Counted from the stretch's first letter, positions 53,081-62,645 are shown. The stretch: DNA of 64,000 nucleotides from Micromonospora sp. R77 (GCF_022747945.1 NZ_JALDST010000001.1:5704001-5768000), one strand, 5' to 3'. Made by a program: numbers and translations. Notes: generated by a model not told the origin, from the sequence alone.

Positions 53081-53680
53081 TCAGTCGGACCGGTACCGGA
53101 GCACCGGGAGGAGGACCTGGTCGACGAGCTGCACGAGGAACGCGTCGTCGACGGGCAGGCCGTGGGCCAGGAGGCGGGACATCACCATGGCCGGGGCGAG
53201 GTCGTGGAAGAGGTGCCGCTCGCCGGCCTCGGCGGGGATCTCGCCCCGGGCCGCCGCGCGGACCACGACGGCGACACTGCCGACCTGACCGGCGGGCATC
53301 ACCTGCTGCCGGATCAGGTGGGCCAACTCGGGACTGCTCCGCATGGCGAAGGTCAACGCCTGCATGAGGTCGCCGTCGGCGATGCAGATGGCGGCGGTGG
53401 TGCGGAGCAGTTCGATCAGGTCGCCGCGGAGCGAGCCGGTGTCGGCGGGGGTGTGCACGGCGACGTGCCGGTGCCGCAGCGCGGCGGCGACCAGCTCGGC
53501 CTTGCCCGGCCAGTGGCGGTAGATGGTGGCTTTGCTGACCCGGGCGCGGGCGGCGACCGCGTCGATGGTCATCCGGTCGTAGCCGACTTCGCGGAGCAGG
53601 TCGATGACGGTGGTCATCAGCTCCGGATTGCGGTCGGCGGCGGTGGCCTGGTCGAGGCCGCCCCGCTGCTCTCCCCGCAT
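53081..53680 (-). CDS. TetR/AcrR-family regulator
   Basis: 199-residue repressor. The N-terminal HTH is MTIDAVAARARVSKATIYRHWPGKAELV; the C-terminal ligand domain (TetR_C_11-like) is followed by VDDAFLVQLVDQVLLPVL. GGAGG stands before ATG 53680; GTG 53686 two codons upstream is possible. It probably controls the MFS gene downstream and itself. An inverted repeat at 53768-53787 is a candidate operator. Confidence 0.9.
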   Translation of the reverse strand: MRGEQRGGLDQATAADRNPELMTTVIDLLREVGYDRMTIDAVAARARVSKATIYRHWPGKAELVAAALRHRHVAVHTPADTGSLRGDLIELLRTTAAICIADGDLMQALTFAMRSSPELAHLIRQQVMPAGQVGSVAVVVRAAARGEIPAEAGERHLFHDLAPAMVMSRLLAHGLPVDDAFLVQLVDQVLLPVLRYRSD

Positions 53681-53767
53681 TCCCACCTCCAGCGAAACGA
53701 TGTCGTACTGAGGCTAGCCGTCTCACACCTTCCGACGGATAAAATATGAGCCACGTCGCAGCGGACG

Positions 53768-53787
53768 GCGGAACGAACCCGTTCCGC
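53768..53787. promoter_or_regulatory. Candidate TetR operator (inverted repeat)
   Basis: GCGGAACG (53768-53775) and CGTTCCGC (53780-53787) form a perfect 8-bp inverted repeat with a 4-nt centre, 88 bp upstream of the TetR start. A direct repeat TTCACCGG (53793-53800 and 53804-53811) follows, closer to the divergent 53870 gene. Confidence 0.45.
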
Positions 53788-53869
53788 TGAGGTTCACCGG
53801 TGATTCACCGGCGAGGGCAATGCGGGCATCCCGGACCTGCTCGACACCCGACTTCGCTACCGTCGGGGC

Positions 53870-54082
53870 GTGGCCGAGGTGAACCTGCGCCTGCGTGGCG
53901 GGCCGTACGACGGACAGACCGTGGACTGGGACGTGCCGGATCCGGACGATCCACCGATGTCGTACGAGCTGAGGCTCCACGGGCCGCACGAGTCCGCGGA
54001 GACCTACGAGTACCACCGGGCGGAACGCGCCCCGGACGGCGCGGCCGGGACCTGGATCTACGAGGCGCCCGGCTCCCGGTAG
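53870..54082 (+). CDS. Small acidic conserved-looking protein
   Basis: 70-residue soluble protein beginning VAEVNLRLRGGPYDGQTVDWDVPDPDDPP and ending with Tyr-rich ETYEYHRAER and WIYEAPGS. The RGGPYDGQ start is reminiscent of short actinobacterial hypothetical proteins. Function unknown. The GTG start has only a weak GGGG-type site. Confidence 0.6.
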   Translation: MAEVNLRLRGGPYDGQTVDWDVPDPDDPPMSYELRLHGPHESAETYEYHRAERAPDGAAGTWIYEAPGSR

Positions 54083-54119
54083 GGCATCCGCCGCCACGGC
54101 CGGCGGCTACGGTGATCGC

Positions 54120-55011
54120 ATGCCGGTCACCCGCCGTCGATTCCTCACCTCCCTCGGCGCCGTCGCCGGCATGGCCGGTCTCGGCGCGGGCGGGCTCGCC
54201 CTGGTCGACGCGGAGGTGCTACCGGGCCGTTCGGTGCTCGACCACGCCCGGGGCCGGTGCGACGCCCCACCGCCGCACGCGCGCGCGCGCGCCGCCGCCG
54301 GTCACCGGCAGCTTCCGCTCCGCGGCGCGCCGCCGGGAGGTCGGGTTCGCCATCTCCTACCCGCCGGGGTACGCCCCGGGCTCCCCGCTCCCGGTCTGCC
54401 TGGCCCTGCACGGGTACGCGGCGGACGCCCGCAGCGCCGTCACCGCCGCCCGCTATCCGGAGTTCCTCGCCGGGGCGCTGCCCGCCGGCGCGGCGCCGTT
54501 CGCGCTCGCCGCGCCCGACGGCGGCAACGGCTACTGGCACCCGCACGCCGGTGACGATCCGCTCGGCATGCTCGTCGACGAGTTCCTGCCGCTGCTCGCC
54601 GCCCGTGGCCTGGGCGCCGACCGGGTGGCCGTGGCCGGCTGGTCGATGGGCGGGTACGGCGCACTGCTGGCCGCCCTCACCCACCCCGACCGGTTCCGGG
54701 CCGTGGTCGCCACCTCCCCGGCGGTGTTCCACTCCTACGCCGACGCGGAGCGGGTCAACGCCGGCGCGTTCGACAGCGCCGACGAGTGGGCCCGCTACGA
54801 CGTCACCGCCCGGGCCCGCGAGCTGGCCGGCCGGCCGGTGCGGATCGCGATCGGCGCGGCCGACCCGTTCGCCCCCGCCGTCCGGAGGCTGCGCGATCGG
54901 TTGCCCGACCCGGCGATGGTGGAGATCGGCACCGGCTGCCACGACACCGACTACTGGGTCTCCGTGGCACCGGCTCAGGTGCGGGCGATCAGCGCGGCCC
55001 TGGCCGACTGA
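54120..55011 (+). pseudogene. Tat-exported alpha/beta-hydrolase esterase, frame broken at a (CG)7 tract
   Basis: ATG 54120 encodes a Tat signal (TRRRFLTSLGAVAGMAGLGAGG) up to CDAPPPH. The hydrolase itself (REVGFAISYPPGYAPGS, LHGYAAD, VAGWSMGGYGALLA nucleophile, GTGCHDTDYW His) is in the +1 frame to the stop at 55011. The frames meet in a (CG)7 dinucleotide tract at 54278-54291; one more CG unit would restore a ~295-residue secreted esterase. The tract could be a polymerase-slippage switch or a sequencing fault. Confidence 0.75.
54278..54291. repeat. (CG)7 microsatellite inside the esterase gene
   Basis: Seven uninterrupted CG dinucleotides lie exactly where the signal-peptide frame and the catalytic frame of the surrounding gene disagree. 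Confidence 0.85.
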
Positions 55012-55137
55012 CCGGCGATCGCGGCTTGACGGGCGTGGGTCGCCGTCCGAGGATCGGGACATCGGATGTCGCGACCTCGGCGGTCCCCACGGGCCGTACG
55101 GGCTGAAACGTCGACTCTTCACGAAGGGACGACGCGC

Positions 55138-55908
55138 GTGCATCCTCTGCTGCGACGACTGGACGACCTCGCCGCTCACCTGGCCACCCGGGGCGACGTC
55201 GTCGCCCTGCTCGGCCTCGGCTCCGCCGGCATCGAGCACGACCGGCTGGACGACCACTCCGACCTGGACTTCTTCGTCATCGTCGACGACGGCGCCAAGC
55301 CCCGCTACCTGGCGTCGATCGACTGGCTGGCGGCGCCCTGCCCGGTCGCGTACAGCTTCGCCAACGACCGCAACGGCCGTAAGGCGCGCTACGCCGACGG
55401 CGTCTTCGTCGAGTACGCCGTGTTCACCGTCGACGAGCTGCGGGCCCTGCCCGTTGCCGGGGCGCGGGTGGTGTGGCAGCGCGCCGACGCACCCGCCGAC
55501 CTGGCCAGCTGCGGCCCGGCGCCGGCCGGGCCGCCCTTCGACACCGTCGAGTTCCACCTCAACGAGGCGCTGACCAACCTCTACGTCGGCCTGCACCGCG
55601 AGCTGCGCGGGGAGCGGCTGACCGCGTCCCGGTTCATCCAGTCGTACGCGGTCGACCGGGTGGTGTCGTTGCTGAACCTGGCCGCCGGGCCGGGCCGGCA
55701 CCGGGACCCCTTCGACCTCTCCCGGCGGGTCGAGGCGGCGTACCCGCCGGAGGTCCTGCCGCTGGCCGAGATGGTCCCCGGCTATGCCGACAACCGGCGG
55801 GCCGCCGCGGTCACCCTGGCCTGGCTGGTGCAGCGCTATCCGGTGGACCCGGTCATCCGGGCCGCCATCGAGCAGCTGCTCGCCGACGGGTCCGCGCGGC
55901 GCGGCTGA
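55138..55908 (+). CDS. Nucleotidyltransferase-fold protein
   Basis: 256-residue soluble protein. LLGLGSAGIEHDRLDDHSDLDFFVIVDDG is the GS...DxD motif of the polymerase-beta-like nucleotidyltransferase fold, followed by an all-helical C-terminal domain. Such proteins include aminoglycoside and lincosamide nucleotidyltransferases, but nothing here proves drug modification. GTG 55138 has GAAGGGA upstream. It is convergent with the flavoprotein gene across a hairpin. Confidence 0.82.
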   Translation: MHPLLRRLDDLAAHLATRGDVVALLGLGSAGIEHDRLDDHSDLDFFVIVDDGAKPRYLASIDWLAAPCPVAYSFANDRNGRKARYADGVFVEYAVFTVDELRALPVAGARVVWQRADAPADLASCGPAPAGPPFDTVEFHLNEALTNLYVGLHRELRGERLTASRFIQSYAVDRVVSLLNLAAGPGRHRDPFDLSRRVEAAYPPEVLPLAEMVPGYADNRRAAAVTLAWLVQRYPVDPVIRAAIEQLLADGSARRG

Positions 55909-55909
55909 G

Positions 55910-55940
55910 CGGGCGGCGGGTCCTCGCGCCCGGCCGCCCG
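55910..55940. terminator. Bidirectional hairpin terminator
   Basis: CGGGCGGC (55910-55917) pairs with GCCGCCCG (55933-55940), extended by GGG/CCC inside, between two convergent genes. Confidence 0.65.
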
Positions 55941-55950
55941 TGGCACCGGC

Positions 55951-57330
55951 TCACCGCACCGACAGCTCCTCCACCCGGGCCGGTGGCGGGACGACCACCG
56001 GGGCGGCGCGCCGGCCGGACCAGAGCACCCGGGTGAGGATCCCCGGCGCGAAGAGTGCCGGCGGCGGGGTCATCAGGTTGGCGACGGCGAGGAACCGGCG
56101 TCCCACGACGGCGTGCCGCGCCGCGGCGACGTGCAGCCGGGCGACGTACCCGTTGAGGAAACGGGTCCGCCGGCTGCGCGGCCCGACCACCGTCGGGAAC
56201 CGCAGGTCCGCGCCGACCGCCATGTCCCACGGCACGTCCACCACCTTCGCCGCGGCGGCGAAGAAGCGCCGGGGCAGGCCGCGCCGGCCCTGCCGCAGGC
56301 AGTTCCGCAGCACCATCGCCTCCGCCGCGGCCACCGTCATGCCCTGCCCGTACGAGGGGTTGAAGCTGCACAGCGCGTCGGCGACCGCGATGAAGCCCTC
56401 CGGCAGGCGGGTCAGGCGCTCGTAGCGGCGCCGCACGCTGGTGGGCAGCCGCAGCCGGCGGGGCGGGCCGAGCGGCTCGGCCCGGTTCAGCAGCGCGTGC
56501 AGCTCCGGGGCGGGGAGCCGGCCGGCGAAGGCCAGGTAGCCGTCCGGGTCGACCGGCGGGTCCTGGCCGGGGCCGACGCCGAGCAGGGTGTCCATCCACC
56601 GGTCGTCCTCGGCCGAGATGGCCACCCCGCCGTACGGGGTCTCGGGGGACGGGCCGCTGACGAAGGCGGCGAAGTCGGTCTCGCCGGGGGTGCGACGGTA
56701 CTCGCGGGAGACGTACACCGTGCCGGGGTCGACCCGGTCCTCGGCGGGCGGCTGGTAGCCGAGTTCGGCGAGCCAGGTGGGGCCGCGGTTGCCGCGCCCG
56801 GTGGCGTCCACCACCAGGTCGGCGTCGTGGCGCTCGGGCACGCCGCCGCGGGGGAGGACCCGCGCGCCGGTGACGGTGCCGCCGTCGGCGTCGGCGATCA
56901 GCCCCACCGCCTCGCACCCGTCGCGCAGCTCGACGTTGGGCAGCGCCCGGACCCGATCCCGGACGTACCCCTCCAGAGCGCGCCGGCTCACGCAGAGCCC
57001 CGCCATCCCCGAGACGACCCGGGGGACCCGGTGGCCGTCGTTGACCCAGAGGCAGTCCCGCTGCACGTCGACGGGGACGGCGCCCCGGGCGGTCAGGTCG
57101 GCGGTCAGGCCGGGGAAGAGCTCCTCGAGGACCTGGAGACCCCGGGCGAGCAGGCCGTGCGAGTGGATGCTCTGCGGCACGCCCCGCCGGTCGACGTCCG
57201 CGGTCGGCAGCAGGTCGCGGTCGAAGACGGTCACCTTCGCGTACGCGTCGCTCAGCACCCGGGCGGCGAGCAGGCCGCCGATGCTGCCGCCGAGGACGAT
57301 CGCCGCTCCGGTCTCATGGGTGGTGGACAC
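55951..57330 (-). CDS. FAD-dependent oxidoreductase (geranylgeranyl-reductase/PHBH-like)
   Basis: 459-residue flavoprotein. The N-terminal dinucleotide-binding motif is VLGGSIGGLLAARVLS with acidic FDRD at the second strand end. A middle motif, VVDATGRGNRGP, and the late FAD motif VADALCSFNPSYGQGMTVAAAEAM agree with monooxygenase-type FAD proteins. GTG 57330 after GGAG is preferred; ATG 57375 would add 15 residues. A role in tailoring a secondary metabolite or lipid is possible; the substrate is unknown. Confidence 0.82.
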   Translation of the reverse strand: MSTTHETGAAIVLGGSIGGLLAARVLSDAYAKVTVFDRDLLPTADVDRRGVPQSIHSHGLLARGLQVLEELFPGLTADLTARGAVPVDVQRDCLWVNDGHRVPRVVSGMAGLCVSRRALEGYVRDRVRALPNVELRDGCEAVGLIADADGGTVTGARVLPRGGVPERHDADLVVDATGRGNRGPTWLAELGYQPPAEDRVDPGTVYVSREYRRTPGETDFAAFVSGPSPETPYGGVAISAEDDRWMDTLLGVGPGQDPPVDPDGYLAFAGRLPAPELHALLNRAEPLGPPRRLRLPTSVRRRYERLTRLPEGFIAVADALCSFNPSYGQGMTVAAAEAMVLRNCLRQGRRGLPRRFFAAAAKVVDVPWDMAVGADLRFPTVVGPRSRRTRFLNGYVARLHVAAARHAVVGRRFLAVANLMTPPPALFAPGILTRVLWSGRRAAPVVVPPPARVEELSVR

Positions 57331-57746
57331 GGTGGACTCCGTTTCTGCACAAGTGGTGTCCCCAGTGAGCGGCACGACGGCGTGGCGGCGGAAGCGAATT
57401 GCCGGACGGCTAATTGACAGACCGTTTCCCGTCGGTATTCCCAGTCCGTTAAACGGCCGACCGGTGAGCCGTGAAAGACCTGTTCAGCGCGCTTGTCCAA
57501 ACGTTTCCCCTGCCATTGGTGACCGACATCTCAGTCGTCTACCGGTCACGCGCCCGGTCGGGATGAAAGCGGAATGGACGACGTCGGCTTCGAGCGATCG
57601 GAGGGCTGTGGAAGGTCCGAATGGCACGCCCCGGCCGGCGGCGGTGTTGACCGACCGGCCCACCCGGGTCGGGCCGGTCGTCCGATACGACGGCGTCCGT
57701 CGCATCTGGAGGGTGAGGCCAGGGTCTCTTCACACGGGGGTAACGA
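57331..57746. other. 416-bp divergent intergenic region
   Basis: No convincing gene. The left part is AT-richer and holds TTGACA at 57414-57419 (possible -35, without a good -10) and the odd palindrome CCGTTAAACGG at 57446-57456. The right part is ordinary GC-rich sequence up to GGGGGTAACGA, the ribosome site of the 57747 gene. Confidence 0.6.
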
Positions 57747-58706
57747 ATGCACCTGAATCGACGGACGATGCTGCGCGGCGCCGCCCTGGCCGGAGCCGCG
57801 GCGGCGACCGGCCTGGCCGGCGGACTGACCCGGGCGTTCCCGGCGAGCGCCGCCGACACCACCGAGGTGGTCAACGGGCCGTGGCTGGTCAGCACCTACG
57901 GCGTGTTCACCGTCGAGCCGGGCCGCACCACGCCGCGCCTGCTGATCGACGACTGCCGGGACGGCGTCGCCTCACCCGACGGCCGGTACGTGGCCGTCCT
58001 CTCCGGCGGATGGCGCCCGGACGAGCCGCGCCCGGCCGCCCTGTCGGTCTTCGACCGGGTCACCGGGCAGCTCCGGCCACTGCTGCCCGCCGAGGACGGG
58101 GTCCACTGGGAGTGGCCGATCTGGTCGCCGGACGGCACCGAGATCGCCCTGCTCCGCGAGCGGAACACCCTGCTCGCGGTCAACGTCGCCACCGGCGGCA
58201 CCCGGATCCTGGTGCAGGGGCACGACATGAACAAGCCCCACTGGTCCCGGGACGGCTCCATGGTCACCATGTGGTGGTACAGCCGTTCCGAAGGTCCGCA
58301 GCTGCGCACGCTGACCCTGGCCACCGGGAAGCTGCGCCGGATCTACTCGCCCGGGGTCGAGGGCGAGCGCTTCCACTCTCCGGTCTTCATGCCCAACTCC
58401 GAGCGGGTGGTGTTCTCCACCAACCGGTGGGGCGTGGACGGCGACGAGCGGACCGCCTGGTCGCTGGCCTCGGTCCGGATTGACGGCACCGGCCTCAAGC
58501 GGCTCACCACCGGCCAGTGGATGTACTCCTCACCGGTCTTCTCCCCGGACGGCCGCTACTGCGCGGCGATGTCGATCCCGCCGACCAACGAGTACCCGGA
58601 CGGCGGCAACATCATCGTCTCCACCAGTGGCTTCGGCGAGCAGTGGTGGATCCCCGGCGACGAGTACGACGACAGCAGCCGGATCGACTGGGCCCGCGCC
58701 ATCTGA
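57747..58706 (+). CDS. Tat-exported TolB/PD40-type beta-propeller protein
   Basis: 319-residue exported protein. The Tat signal NRRTMLRGAALAGAAAATGLAGG is followed by about five propeller blades with WSPDGTEIALL, WSRDGSMVTMW and FSPDGRYCAAMS motifs as in TolB/WD40-like repeats. It has no enzyme motif and probably binds a ligand or partner outside the cell. GGGGGTAACGA precedes ATG 57747, much like the site before the 30521 oxidase gene. Confidence 0.85.
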   Translation: MHLNRRTMLRGAALAGAAAATGLAGGLTRAFPASAADTTEVVNGPWLVSTYGVFTVEPGRTTPRLLIDDCRDGVASPDGRYVAVLSGGWRPDEPRPAALSVFDRVTGQLRPLLPAEDGVHWEWPIWSPDGTEIALLRERNTLLAVNVATGGTRILVQGHDMNKPHWSRDGSMVTMWWYSRSEGPQLRTLTLATGKLRRIYSPGVEGERFHSPVFMPNSERVVFSTNRWGVDGDERTAWSLASVRIDGTGLKRLTTGQWMYSSPVFSPDGRYCAAMSIPPTNEYPDGGNIIVSTSGFGEQWWIPGDEYDDSSRIDWARAI

Positions 58707-58719
58707 CCTGATCGACCCT

Positions 58720-58754
58720 CCGACGCGGCGGCCGGCTCCCGGCCGCCGCGTCGG
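58720..58754 (+). terminator. 16-bp perfect hairpin terminator
   Basis: Arms 58720-58735 and 58739-58754 are fully complementary around CTC, 14 bp after the propeller gene stop. Confidence 0.8.
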
Positions 58755-58972
58755 CGTCTCCCCGACACCCGTCGCGTGCGCGACCGCCAGCTGGCGCCGG
58801 TCGTGGCGACCACTGTCGGAGGGACCACGCACCGTGCCGGGGGTTGCCTTAGGATCGGTGCGGAACTCCGTATCTCCGGTCCGAGAATGACGTCGCAGAG
58901 GACCTGAGACCCCGCTCGGGCGGGGAGGAGGTGGCGACAGCACTGTCCGCTGCCCACCTTCAGGAGATCATC

Positions 58973-59809
58973 ATGGACCTCGGCCTCGGCCTCCCCATCG
59001 GCAACCCCGGCTGCCTGCCCGACTGGGCCCGTCGCGCGGAAGCCGCCGGCTTCGACTCGCTGGCGCTGCTCGACCGGCTCGCGTACGACAATCCGGAGCC
59101 GCTCGTCGCGCTCGCCGTTCTCGCCGGTGTCACCACCCGCATCCGGTTGCAGACGGAGGTGCTGCTCGGCCCGTTGCGCGGCACGGCGCTGCTGGCCAAG
59201 CAGGTCGCCACCCTCGACCGGATGTCCGGTGGCCGGTTCGTGCTCGGCATCGGCGTCGGTGGTCGGGACGACGACCACGCCGCCGCCGGCACCCCGCTGA
59301 ACCGACGCGGCCGCCTCCTCGACGAACAGCTCCCCGCCCTGCGGGCGATCTGGCGCGGGGAGCCGTACGCCGACGCCCTCATCGGTCCCCGACCGACCGT
59401 CCACGGCGGCCCGCCGATCCTCGTCGGTGGTTTCGCGCCGGCGGCGTTGCGCCGGATCGCCGCGTACGGCGACGGCTTCCTCTGCGCGGCCCCGCTCGCC
59501 TGGGCGGGCCCGCTGGTCGACACGGTGCACCAGCAGTGGGCCGAGGTGGGGCGGGCCGGGCGACCGCGGCTGGTCTGTCAGATCACCGTCGCGGCCGGCC
59601 CACCCGAGACCGTGGAACGGGCCCGGCGGGCGGTCGCCGACTACTACGCGTTCACCGGTCGCCCGGACTGGGGCGCCCCGTTGAGCGATCCGGCGGAACT
59701 CGCCGACACGGTTGCCGCCTACCGCGAGTTCGGCGCCGACGAGCTGGTCCTCTACTGCTACGCCGAGGATCCGGCGCAGGTCGAGGAGCTGGCCGCGATG
59801 GTGCGCTGA
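58973..59809 (+). CDS. LLM-class (F420-dependent type) oxidoreductase
   Basis: 278-residue TIM-barrel enzyme of the luciferase-like monooxygenase family, likely using F420 or FMN. Typical stretches: LGLGLPIGNPGCLPDWARRAEAAGFDSLALLDRL, ITRIRLQTEVLLGPLR-like strand, LDRMSGGRFVLGIGVGGRDDD, and GGPPILVGGFAPAALRRIAAYGDGF. AGGAGATC precedes ATG 58973. The 266-bp upstream gap holds a terminator and small GC-rich stems but no recognised riboswitch. Confidence 0.88.
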   Translation: MDLGLGLPIGNPGCLPDWARRAEAAGFDSLALLDRLAYDNPEPLVALAVLAGVTTRIRLQTEVLLGPLRGTALLAKQVATLDRMSGGRFVLGIGVGGRDDDHAAAGTPLNRRGRLLDEQLPALRAIWRGEPYADALIGPRPTVHGGPPILVGGFAPAALRRIAAYGDGFLCAAPLAWAGPLVDTVHQQWAEVGRAGRPRLVCQITVAAGPPETVERARRAVADYYAFTGRPDWGAPLSDPAELADTVAAYREFGADELVLYCYAEDPAQVEELAAMVR

Positions 59810-59872
59810 CCTGCCCCCACCGGTGCCCGTCGACGGCCCACCGTGGGTGTCGATCCTCGCCGTCCGTCCGCG

Positions 59873-59903
59873 CCGCCCGGTGGTCACCGCCGTCCCCGGG
59901 CGG
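59873..59903. terminator. Hairpin between convergent genes
   Basis: CCGCCCGG (59873-59880) pairs with CCGGGCGG (59896-59903) across a 15-nt loop, between the oxidoreductase and permease genes. Confidence 0.5.
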
Positions 59904-59928
59904 GGCGGATCGCGGGCGGGGCGGCCGG

Positions 59929-61155
59929 TTACGGGCTGAGCAGCAGGGCGGCGACGGTGGCGGTGGTGGCCAGCGCGGCGAGGGCCGCACTGGTGGCGAC
60001 GAACCGGCCCAACGGCACCGTCACGCCGGCGGCCCGGCACCGCTCGTACCAGATCAGGGTGGCCAGCGAGGCCCACGGCGTGGCGAGCGGGCCCACGTTG
60101 GTGCCGACCAGCAGCGCCAGCAGTTGGGTGTGGTTCCCGGCTGCGACGACCGCCTCCCCGGCGACGTACGCCGGCAGGTTGTTCACCACGTTCGCGAAGA
60201 ACGCGCCGACCGCGCCGGCCCGCAACGCGCCCTCGGCGCCCGGGTCGCCGCCGATCAGCGCGCCCATCACCCCGTCCAGGCCGTGCCGCCCGATGGTCTG
60301 GACCACCAGGAACAGGCCGGTGACGAAGACCAGCAGCCGCCACGGCACCAGCGCGGGGCGCAGCGCGCGGCGGGCCCGGACGGCGAAACCCGCCACCAGG
60401 ATCGCGGCGGCCACCCCGGACGCCAACCCGATCTCCACGCCGGCCAGGATGCCGGCGACGAAGAGCAGGCAGGCGCCGAGCGCGGTGCGGTAGAGCACCC
60501 GGTCGGGCGGCACGTGCGGCGGCGGTGGGACGAACGGGTCCGCACCGGCCCGGGCGGGTCGCCAGTACCACCACCACAGCAGCAGCATGGTGATGACGAT
60601 CGCCACCAGTTGCGGCCACCACATCCGGGCCGCCCACGGCAGCGGGTCCAGCCCGATCCGGTCGCTGGCCAGGATGTTGGTCAGGTTGGACACCGGCAGC
60701 AGCAGGCTCGCCGTGTTGGCCAGCCAGACCGTGGTCATCGCCAGCGGGGTCGGCGACACGCCCAGCTTGCGGGCCAGCGCGATCATCACCGGGGTGAGCA
60801 GCACCGCCGTGGTGTCCAGGTTGAGCGCGACGGTGGTCGCCGAGGCGAAGCCGACGCAGAGCCAGAACAGCGCCCGGTAGCTGCCCCGCGCGGTGATCGC
60901 CACCCGGACGGCGAGGGCGTCGAAGACCCCCGCCACGGCGGTCAGCTCGGCCAGCACCACCACCGTGCCGAGGAAGATCAGGATGGGCACGATCCGGCGT
61001 ACGGTGGCCTCGGCGTCCGCGCCCGGCAGCAGCCCGGTGAGGACGCAGAGCACACCCGCCACGGCGAGCCCGAGCGCGATCCAGTCGAGCACGTGCAGCC
61101 GACCCCAGCGGGATCGGTCCGGCGCGGCGGACGGCGGCTCGCCGACGGTCTCCAC
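59929..61155 (-). CDS. ArsB/SLC13-like anion permease
   Basis: 408-residue integral membrane protein with 10-11 hydrophobic segments. SATTVALNLDTTAVLLTPVMIALARKLG and NTASLLLPVSNLTNILASDRIG are ArsB/NhaD-superfamily signatures, and NVVNNLPAYVAGEAVVAAG the second repeat. It may export arsenite or carry another anion; no ars regulator or reductase gene is adjacent, so arsenic is only a possibility. GTG 61155 with GAGGA upstream begins at VETVGEPPS. Confidence 0.83.
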   Translation of the reverse strand: METVGEPPSAAPDRSRWGRLHVLDWIALGLAVAGVLCVLTGLLPGADAEATVRRIVPILIFLGTVVVLAELTAVAGVFDALAVRVAITARGSYRALFWLCVGFASATTVALNLDTTAVLLTPVMIALARKLGVSPTPLAMTTVWLANTASLLLPVSNLTNILASDRIGLDPLPWAARMWWPQLVAIVITMLLLWWWYWRPARAGADPFVPPPPHVPPDRVLYRTALGACLLFVAGILAGVEIGLASGVAAAILVAGFAVRARRALRPALVPWRLLVFVTGLFLVVQTIGRHGLDGVMGALIGGDPGAEGALRAGAVGAFFANVVNNLPAYVAGEAVVAAGNHTQLLALLVGTNVGPLATPWASLATLIWYERCRAAGVTVPLGRFVATSAALAALATTATVAALLLSP

Positions 61156-61294
61156 GGGAGACGATCCTCGCACACCCGCCGCCCGCCGGTACGGTGCGAC
61201 TCGACCGCGACGGCCGCCCAGGGTGGCGGTGGTGGGGTGCGGCAGTGGCATCGGCGTACCGGCCGGCCCCTCGCGAGCTGGACGGTGGCGCCGG

Positions 61295-62527
61295 TCAGCG
61301 GCGCCACTTCTGGTTGGCACCGCCGGTGCACTCCCAGAGCTGCAACGGGGTGCCGTCGGCGGAGCTGACGCCGGTGGCGTCGAGGCACTTGTTGGACTGC
61401 GGGTTGACGATGTCACCGGCGGCGCTGAACACCCACCGTTGGGCGCCGGTGCCGTTGCAGTCGTAGAGCTGCACCTTGGCGCCGTTGGCGGTGGACCCGG
61501 CGGCCACGTCGAGGCACTTGCCGAGGGCGCGTACCGAGCCGTCGGTGTTCCAGCTCCAGCGCTGCGCGGCGGTGCCGTTGCAGGTCCACAGCTGGATCGG
61601 GGTGCCGTTGGCGGTGTTGGCGCCGGCCACGTCGACGCACTTGTTGCCGTACCCGACGATCTGGCCGGCGGTGCCGCCGCCGTTGTCCCAGGCCTGGACC
61701 CGGACGTAGTCGACGACCATCTGCTGGGGGAACGCGGTGCTGCCGTCGGGCGAGCCGGGCCAGTTGCCGCCGACCGCGACGTTCATGATCAGGAAGAACG
61801 GGTGGTCGAAGACCCACCGGTTGCCGCCCGCGTCGGCCGGGGTCTTGCGGGAGTACGCCACCCCGTCGAGGTACCAGGTGATGGAGTCGGGCGCCCAGTC
61901 GACGGTGTAGGTGTGGAAGGCGTCGGCGAGGGCCTGCCCGCCGGGGAGCGAGGTGGAGCCGCCGAGCCCGCCGGCGCCGGAGTAGCCGGGCCCGTGGATG
62001 GTGCCGTACACGGTGGACGGCTGCGCGCCGATGTTCTCCATGATGTCGATCTCGCCGTTGTTCGGCCACGGGTTGGTGGCGATGTCGTTGCCGAGCATCC
62101 AGAAGGCGGGCCACATTCCCTGCCCCCGGGGGATCTTGATGCGCGCCTCGAACCGGCCGTACGCCTGGCTGAAGGTGCCGTTGGTGAGCAGCCGGGCGGA
62201 GGTGTACTGGCAGCTGCCGTACCAGCAGGTGTAGCCGGCGGGGTTCTCCCGGCGGGCGGTGATGACGAGGTTGCCGTTGCCGTCGAGGGCGGCGTTGCGG
62301 GTGCTGGAGGTGTAGTACTCCAGTTCGTTGTTGCCCCAGCCGCCACCGCCGGTGTCGTAGCGCCACCTGCCGGCGTCCGGTGGTGAGCCGGCGGCGCCGG
62401 TGAAGTCGTCGGACCAGGTGACGGTGCCGGGGCCGGCCTGGGCGGGGCTGCCGGTGGTGGCGGTCAGCGCCACCGTCAGCCCCACGCTCGCCAGGGCCAC
62501 GGCCGCGAGGATGCGGATGCTGCGCAC
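61295..62527 (-). CDS. Secreted GH16 endo-beta-1,3-glucanase (laminarinase) with CBM13 ricin-type domain
   Basis: 410-residue extracellular enzyme. After the signal peptide (cut near AQAGPG) comes the GH16 beta-jelly-roll with catalytic ExDxxE in [12 protein letters not shown] and [12 protein letters not shown]-terminal beta-trefoil (about 285-410) has three QxW-type repeats ([51 protein letters not shown]) for binding glucan. GGAGG before GTG 62527. It is divergent from the GH3 gene with a CebR-like box between, suggesting a beta-glucan degradation pair. Confidence 0.93.
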   Translation of the reverse strand: MRSIRILAAVALASVGLTVALTATTGSPAQAGPGTVTWSDDFTGAAGSPPDAGRWRYDTGGGGWGNNELEYYTSSTRNAALDGNGNLVITARRENPAGYTCWYGSCQYTSARLLTNGTFSQAYGRFEARIKIPRGQGMWPAFWMLGNDIATNPWPNNGEIDIMENIGAQPSTVYGTIHGPGYSGAGGLGGSTSLPGGQALADAFHTYTVDWAPDSITWYLDGVAYSRKTPADAGGNRWVFDHPFFLIMNVAVGGNWPGSPDGSTAFPQQMVVDYVRVQAWDNGGGTAGQIVGYGNKCVDVAGANTANGTPIQLWTCNGTAAQRWSWNTDGSVRALGKCLDVAAGSTANGAKVQLYDCNGTGAQRWVFSAAGDIVNPQSNKCLDATGVSSADGTPLQLWECTGGANQKWRR

Positions 62528-62603
62528 GGGGTGCCTCCGTTCGGTGTGCGGTCGTCCCCGCCCCGGTGCCGGGCACCCGACGAACGGTAAACAAACCATA
62601 AAG

Positions 62604-62645
62604 ATAGACTTCAATGAAGCTATGAACGAAGTGCGGACCTGTCAA
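62604..62645 (-). promoter_or_regulatory. GH16 promoter with overlapping inverted-repeat operator
   Basis: On the minus strand TTGACA (62645-62640) and TAGCTT (62622-62617) are spaced 17 bp. The imperfect palindrome 62604-62623, with CTTCA-A-TGAAG at its centre, covers the -10 box and start region, so a repressor bound there would block transcription. Confidence 0.65.

Noticed and set aside
57574..57756. 60-codon open frame in the 57331-57746 gap
   Set aside because: It overlaps the ribosome site and start of the propeller gene, has no ribosome site of its own and its composition looks non-coding.
58755..58972. Possible riboswitch upstream of the LLM oxidoreductase
   Set aside because: Small GC stems are present, but no conserved core of a known riboswitch class could be matched by eye.
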